From NCBI GenBank assembly GCA_012839295.1, contig DUNO01000026.1, forward strand, positions 39,395 to 103,394: 64,000 nt of DNA, read 5' to 3'. This DNA comes from Clostridiales bacterium (GTDB taxonomy: Bacteria > Bacillota > Clostridia > Lachnospirales > Lachnospiraceae). Position numbers and translations under genes: made by a program. Of the stretch, positions 60,746-64,000 are shown piece after piece. Numbering within the stretch: position 1 is the stretch's first letter; each line of letters begins with the position of its first letter. The notes beneath the pieces are model-generated. The model saw only the letters and a list, made by a program, of their open reading frames with translations, was not told the DNA's origin and did not search any database.

Positions 60746-61804
60746 TTATTTTATTATGATTTCCTTGGCCTGCAACTCCGTTATCTCTCCAATGATATTA
60801 CAAGGAAGCCCTAAGGCCTTCAGCTCTTCCAATGCCTGATCCGCATCCTCAGGGTCTATACTGACCAGAAGCCCTCCTGAGGTCTGTGGGTCAAATAAAA
60901 TTTCCTGCAGGGCAAACTCAATATTTTCAAATTCAATATAGGCTTCCACGAAATTACGGTTTCTCTGTCCGGCTGCCGTCAGCAAAAATTCATCTGCATA
61001 ATCATACGCTTCCTTGATATAGGGAACCGATTTGCCCTGGATAACAGCAGTATGCTCCCTTTGCAGCATTTCATGGAGATGTCCCAAAAACCCAAACCCT
61101 GTGACATCCGTACAGGCATGCGCCTCATAGTTCCGGATGATTTCGGATGCATATTTGTTTAAGGTCGTCATGGATTTTATAGCTGCATCCATAGCCTCCC
61201 TGGACGCTTCCTTGACCCTGTCAGCCGTAGCTACGATTCCAACCCCGAGGGGCTTGGTGAGGATCAGCTTGTCCCCAGGCCTGACACCGGAATTTCTATA
61301 TATTCTATCCGGGTGTATCGTGCCGGTAACAGATAAACCATATTTTACGTCCGCATCTGTGATGGAATGCCCGCCTGCAAGGATTCCTCCAGCCTCCATT
61401 ACCTTTTCATTTCCTCCCGTTAAAATCTTTCCTAGGATATTCAGATCCATTTTCTCCGGGAAGCATACGATGTTTAAGGCTGTCTTCACATCGCCGCCCA
61501 TCGCATAAATGTCACTCAATGCATTGGCCGCGGCAATCTGTCCAAAGATATAAGGATCCTCAACCATGGGAGGGAAAAAATCCAATGTCTGCACGATTGC
61601 CATATCCTCTGCAATCCGGTACACTGCCGCATCATCAGACCCTTCAAATCCAACTAGCAGGTTCGGATTATTGATCCTTGGCAGCTTGTCCAGGACATGC
61701 TTTAATACGTCCGGCCCCAGCTTGGCAGTACAGCCGCCCCCTTTGCAAAACAATATATCATTTCCCATTCCAACGTCCATGCCCTCTACTGCACAAACCG
61801 CCAT
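60746..61804 (-). CDS. selD: selenide, water dikinase
   Basis: Makes selenophosphate from selenide and ATP; about 340-352 aa. The active-site loop reads [12 protein letters not shown] with Cys25 in place of the selenocysteine seen in some clostridia (TGT, not TGA). Further motifs are [55 protein letters not shown] and [10 protein letters not shown]. The start is unclear: ATGs at 61804, 61780 and 61768 are in frame. AGAGGG precedes the second, and 61768 gives an N-terminus closest to other SelD proteins. It supplies selenium for the molybdenum hydroxylase cofactor and possibly for selenocysteine, though selA/selB are not in the window. Confidence 0.93.
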   Translation of the reverse strand: MAVCAVEGMDVGMGNDILFCKGGGCTAKLGPDVLKHVLDKLPRINNPNLLVGFEGSDDAAVYRIAEDMAIVQTLDFFPPMVEDPYIFGQIAAANALSDIYAMGGDVKTALNIVCFPEKMDLNILGKILTGGNEKVMEAGGILAGGHSITDADVKYGLSVTGTIHPDRIYRNSGVRPGDKLILTKPLGVGIVATADRVKEASREAMDAAIKSMTTLNKYASEIIRNYEAHACTDVTGFGFLGHLHEMLQREHTAVIQGKSVPYIKEAYDYADEFLLTAAGQRNRNFVEAYIEFENIEFALQEILFDPQTSGGLLVSIDPEDADQALEELKALGLPCNIIGEITELQAKEIIIK

Positions 61805-61925
61805 GAAAGTGCGGCATGGACCCGGTCCCCCCCTTCGTTTATGTTTTTTACTTCTTTCAACCTATCAGCTCCATTCTCTATTCTACAAAAGCCAGTCATT
61901 CCTTGCAACCGGCCTTTGTTATGAT

Positions 61926-62531
61926 CTATACATAATTATAATCCTCTTTCGTATCAATGTCTAACAGTTCCAGTGTATCCTCCACCTCAACAAATAATAC
62001 GTCATCCATATGGCGTTTCATTACTGATTTTCCGCCAACGTCCCCCTTTAGGCTTAGCAATTCCTCCCGATATTTTTTATCAAATATAACCGGATTACCA
62101 GGCCTTCCCTGATATGACAGGCAGGCAATTCCTTTTTTACCTTTAAAAAACTCCTGAATCAGCTTTAAAATAGTTTCTTCCTTCAGCCAGGGCTGGTCAC
62201 ATACGGCAAATAAATAAGCGTCGGAGCTACACTGCCGGATCCCCAGCTCAATTGAATAGGAGATGCCTAGGTCGCTGCGCCCATTTTTTATTGCTTTAAC
62301 CATACTGTATTTTGGATCATTATTTATTATTTCAATAATCTCCTGGTACTGGGTAACGATAACCTTTTCTAATGAGGGTATCTTCTGGACCTTATCTGCC
62401 ATATGCAGATACAATGGCTTGCCATCAATCATTGCAAGCATTTTATTGCCTTTAAACCGCTTGCTGTCGCCTGCCGCCAATAATATAATTGACAGGCTCC
62501 ACCGCTTATTCTTCTGATCATTCCTTTTCAT
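61926..62531 (-). CDS. mocA: molybdenum cofactor cytidylyltransferase-like protein
   Basis: A 201-aa NTP transferase of the MocA/YgfJ type: SIILLAAGDSKRFKGNKMLA (CTP-binding loop and Lys), VIVTQYQEI, NGRSDLGISYSIELGI, FAVCDQPWL, and CLSYQGRPGNPVIFDKKYRE near the end. It should attach CMP to molybdopterin, making the MCD cofactor used by molybdenum hydroxylases. The ATG at 62531 has GGGAGGG six bases upstream; the upstream 11 codons lack a site. It lies between xdhC and selD in the SDMH operon. Confidence 0.88.
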   Translation of the reverse strand: MKRNDQKNKRWSLSIILLAAGDSKRFKGNKMLAMIDGKPLYLHMADKVQKIPSLEKVIVTQYQEIIEIINNDPKYSMVKAIKNGRSDLGISYSIELGIRQCSSDAYLFAVCDQPWLKEETILKLIQEFFKGKKGIACLSYQGRPGNPVIFDKKYREELLSLKGDVGGKSVMKRHMDDVLFVEVEDTLELLDIDTKEDYNYV

Positions 62532-62603
62532 CCCATTCCCTCCCGGGCGTGCCTGAAAATCCATCCTGCCGTTTCATCCTCTTACATTACAGTATGCTGC
62601 ACC

Positions 62604-63743
62604 TCAACCAAACGCTTCTATTAATACAGTCATAATGCCGCCACAAACCATGCCCTCTTCTTCTGCCGCATCCCCTGTCAAGTCAATATCCACAACCTGA
62701 TATTGGTTGGAGCCGATCATCTGCCTTGCCTGCTGGGTAACTGCCGCTTCACTGCAGCCCCCGCCGATGCTCCCAAGGATCCGCCCGTCCCTATAGACAA
62801 TCATCTTGGCGCCGGCGCCCCTCGGAACAGAGCCATCCGTATGCATTACGGTTATCGTCGCTTTCGGGGTGTCTGCCCCCTCTGCCAAAGCATTTAACAC
62901 CTCATAATCAATATCCGAATTATTTCTATTTTTCAAATCACCCTGTCCCAGCCTCTTATGCGAAATCAGCTCAGCCAAAATAGAAACCGCAATTTCCTCC
63001 GGCGTAATCGCACCGATGCTAAGCCCGATAGGGGTGTGGACCCGTTCCAGCCTTTCATGGCTACAGCCCTCTTTTTCTAATATCTCCTTCACTATCGCAG
63101 TACGCCTTCTTGAGCCGATCATTCCCACATACCCCGGCTCCGGTCCCTGGCATATAGCCTTCAAACAGTCACTGTCATACCGGTGCCCCCTGGTAATAAT
63201 GACCACATAATCCCTTTCCCTGATATCCAGCCTCTGAATCGCAGATGCAAAGCTGTCACAAATCACCTCTTTTGCCAGCGGAAACCTCCCTGCGTTCGCA
63301 AAGCTAAGCCTGTCATCCACAAGGCTAATATGAAATCCTGTCTTCGCAGCAAACTCCACCAAAGGAATCGCAATATGGCCGCCCCCCAAGATAATCAAAC
63401 GCTCCTCCGGATAAAAAGGCTCCATCAGCCTCCTTCCCTGCCCTTCCTCAATCAATTGAGGAATTCCAGCCTCCAAGGTTCCCGCTATTTCTTCGCCTGT
63501 ATTTTTATCTATATTTTTGTCTATATTTTTATCTATATTTATATCTGTACTTTTATCTGCATCTCCAGCTACACTTTCATTTATATTTTTATTCCCAGCT
63601 TTATTCAAACTTCTATCAATAACCACCTTTTTACGCAGATCCGTCCCAATCTCCCCACTCTGCTCCGTAAAGGAAGAAACCATGCAGACATTTTCTCCGT
63701 TCTCTATATGATCCAATATATCACGATAAATATTCTCCAACAT
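62604..63743 (-). CDS. xdhC: XdhC/CoxI family molybdenum cofactor sulfuration/insertion protein
   Basis: A 379-aa accessory protein of molybdenum hydroxylases. Residues 1-45 look like the front part of an XdhC_CoxI domain (DHIENGENVCMVSSFTEQSG). Then comes a low-complexity insert, about 50-85 (NIDKNIDKNIDKN). The Rossmann domain follows (ERLIILGGGHIAIPLVEFAA; VGMIGSRRRT). The C-terminus is a complete XdhC_CoxI domain (ATITVMHTDGSVPRGAGAKM; IGGGCSEAAV; EEGMVCGGIMTVLIEAF). The common order is one such domain first and the Rossmann domain last, so this is a doubled or permuted layout. GGAGG precedes the ATG. First gene of the operon. Confidence 0.9.
   Translation of the reverse strand: MLENIYRDILDHIENGENVCMVSSFTEQSGEIGTDLRKKVVIDRSLNKAGNKNINESVAGDADKSTDINIDKNIDKNIDKNTGEEIAGTLEAGIPQLIEEGQGRRLMEPFYPEERLIILGGGHIAIPLVEFAAKTGFHISLVDDRLSFANAGRFPLAKEVICDSFASAIQRLDIRERDYVVIITRGHRYDSDCLKAICQGPEPGYVGMIGSRRRTAIVKEILEKEGCSHERLERVHTPIGLSIGAITPEEIAVSILAELISHKRLGQGDLKNRNNSDIDYEVLNALAEGADTPKATITVMHTDGSVPRGAGAKMIVYRDGRILGSIGGGCSEAAVTQQARQMIGSNQYQVVDIDLTGDAAEEEGMVCGGIMTVLIEAFG
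63497..63560 (-). repeat. in-frame 12-bp repeat inside xdhC
   Basis: Five units of about 12 bp (TATTTTTATCTA, TATTTTTGTCTA, TATTTTTATCTA and variants) on the plus strand encode the NIDKNIDKNIDKN linker. Because the unit is a multiple of three, copy changes would alter linker length without breaking the frame. Confidence 0.88.
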
Positions 63744-63759
63744 GTCATCCTCCTTTATC

Positions 63760-63812
63760 TCTATCTCTGTCTTTATCCCCTGTCTTTATCCCCTATCTTT
63801 ATCCTTTATCTT
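63760..63812. repeat. 13-bp repeat upstream of xdhC
   Basis: TGTCTTTATCCCC occurs twice in tandem (from about 63768), followed by TATCTTTATCCTTTATCTTT. It lies in the 5' leader/promoter region of the selenium operon. The remaining bases to 63930 are AT-rich; no promoter is clear. Confidence 0.65.
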
Positions 63813-63930
63813 TCATAGTAATTATAAAAGCCTAATAACGGCCTCTACATTTCATCCCATTCATTCAAATTCCTAACCGCAACCAACACACATACAGCCT
63901 ATACAAATCCCATCAATAGTAATAAGAAAG

Positions 63931-64000
63931 ACTAACGCGGTGAAGCGGGGTGCAGATAGATCCACCTGGGCGCAGACCGGGCCTCCCGTGCTTGCCTGCA
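63931..64000 (+). repeat. nested-hairpin repeat element, copy 3 (cut by window edge)
   Basis: ACTAACGCGGTGAAGCGGGG then TGCAGATAGATCCACCTGGG and CGCAGACCGGGCCTCCCGTG match the first half of the other two copies in sequence and order (5' outer arm, CGCAGACCGGGC joint, inner hairpin arm). The 3' half lies beyond the window. It is upstream of xdhC, so with copy 2 it flanks most of the selenium operon. Confidence 0.85.

Noticed and set aside
61741..61780. Selenocysteine in the SelD active site
   Set aside because: The codon is TGT (Cys) and no in-frame TGA lies nearby.
63183..63818. Plus-strand frame of 211 codons opposite xdhC
   Set aside because: Antisense to xdhC; its Ile/Phe-rich repeats are the reverse reading of the 12-bp linker repeats.

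Overview
The window suggests a spore-forming, Gram-positive anaerobe of the Lachnospiraceae / clostridial cluster XIVa type. The signs are a full-length sporulation sigma factor sigma-K, strong GGAGG ribosome sites, YesMN-type two-component pairs next to lipoprotein-dependent sugar ABC transporters, LacI/AraC regulators, a clostridial thiamine operon, and a selenium-dependent molybdenum hydroxylase (SDMH) maturation cluster. The species cannot be fixed from this sequence alone. No tRNA, rRNA or CRISPR array was seen.

Layout. 0-3.3 kb: folC, an RlmI-type rRNA methyltransferase and a GtrA membrane protein. 3.7-5.4 kb: an ABC-F ATPase with its own promoter. 5.6-11.8 kb: a maltodextrin-type operon (binding protein, two permeases, malQ, LacI regulator) behind a promoter carrying three overlapping operator cores. 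11.8-16.8 kb: thiW-thiC-thiM-thiE-thiD under a TPP riboswitch with a terminator. 16.8-26.6 kb: an accessory island built round a roughly 2070-residue secreted DNRLRE/RHS protein, followed by its candidate immunity gene and a trail of displaced RHS tips, core fragments and further small candidate immunity genes. A degenerate second TPP-type riboswitch with terminator lies just upstream of the RHS gene. 26.9-34.4 kb: an LplABC-type oligosaccharide transporter divergent from its YesMN pair. 34.5-39.2 kb: a LacI regulator divergent from an alpha/beta hydrolase plus GH140-like hydrolase operon.

39.4-42.8 kb: sigK, a PQ-loop protein, a MarR regulator and a decayed patch (PocR fragment, two truncated hydrolases head to head). 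42.9-46.7 kb: GH3 beta-glucosidase and an AraC regulator. 46.8-51.8 kb: a siderophore ABC importer under a Fur-box promoter, divergent from an AraC/PchR-type regulator. 51.8-55.2 kb: a second YesMN pair. 55.5-56.7 kb: a cysteine-hydrolase-like protein and a truncated Panacea antitoxin. 56.7-63.7 kb: the selenium/molybdenum cofactor operon xdhC-mocA-selD-yedF-yqeB-cysteine desulfurase-DUF3343-yqeC, probably ending at a terminator near 56.3 kb. The SDMH enzyme it would mature is not in the window.

Three less usual signals stand out. (1) A family of about 160-bp nested-hairpin elements with covarying stems has three copies; two of them flank or interrupt the selenium operon. (2) In three unrelated genes (folC, sigK, a sensor kinase) the last codons including the stop have been tandemly multiplied into minisatellites just downstream. 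(3) The RHS locus has the layout of a toxin-tip/immunity recombination reservoir and carries a stray TPP-type riboswitch. All identifications come from reading the sequence and from memory of protein families; no database search was run.
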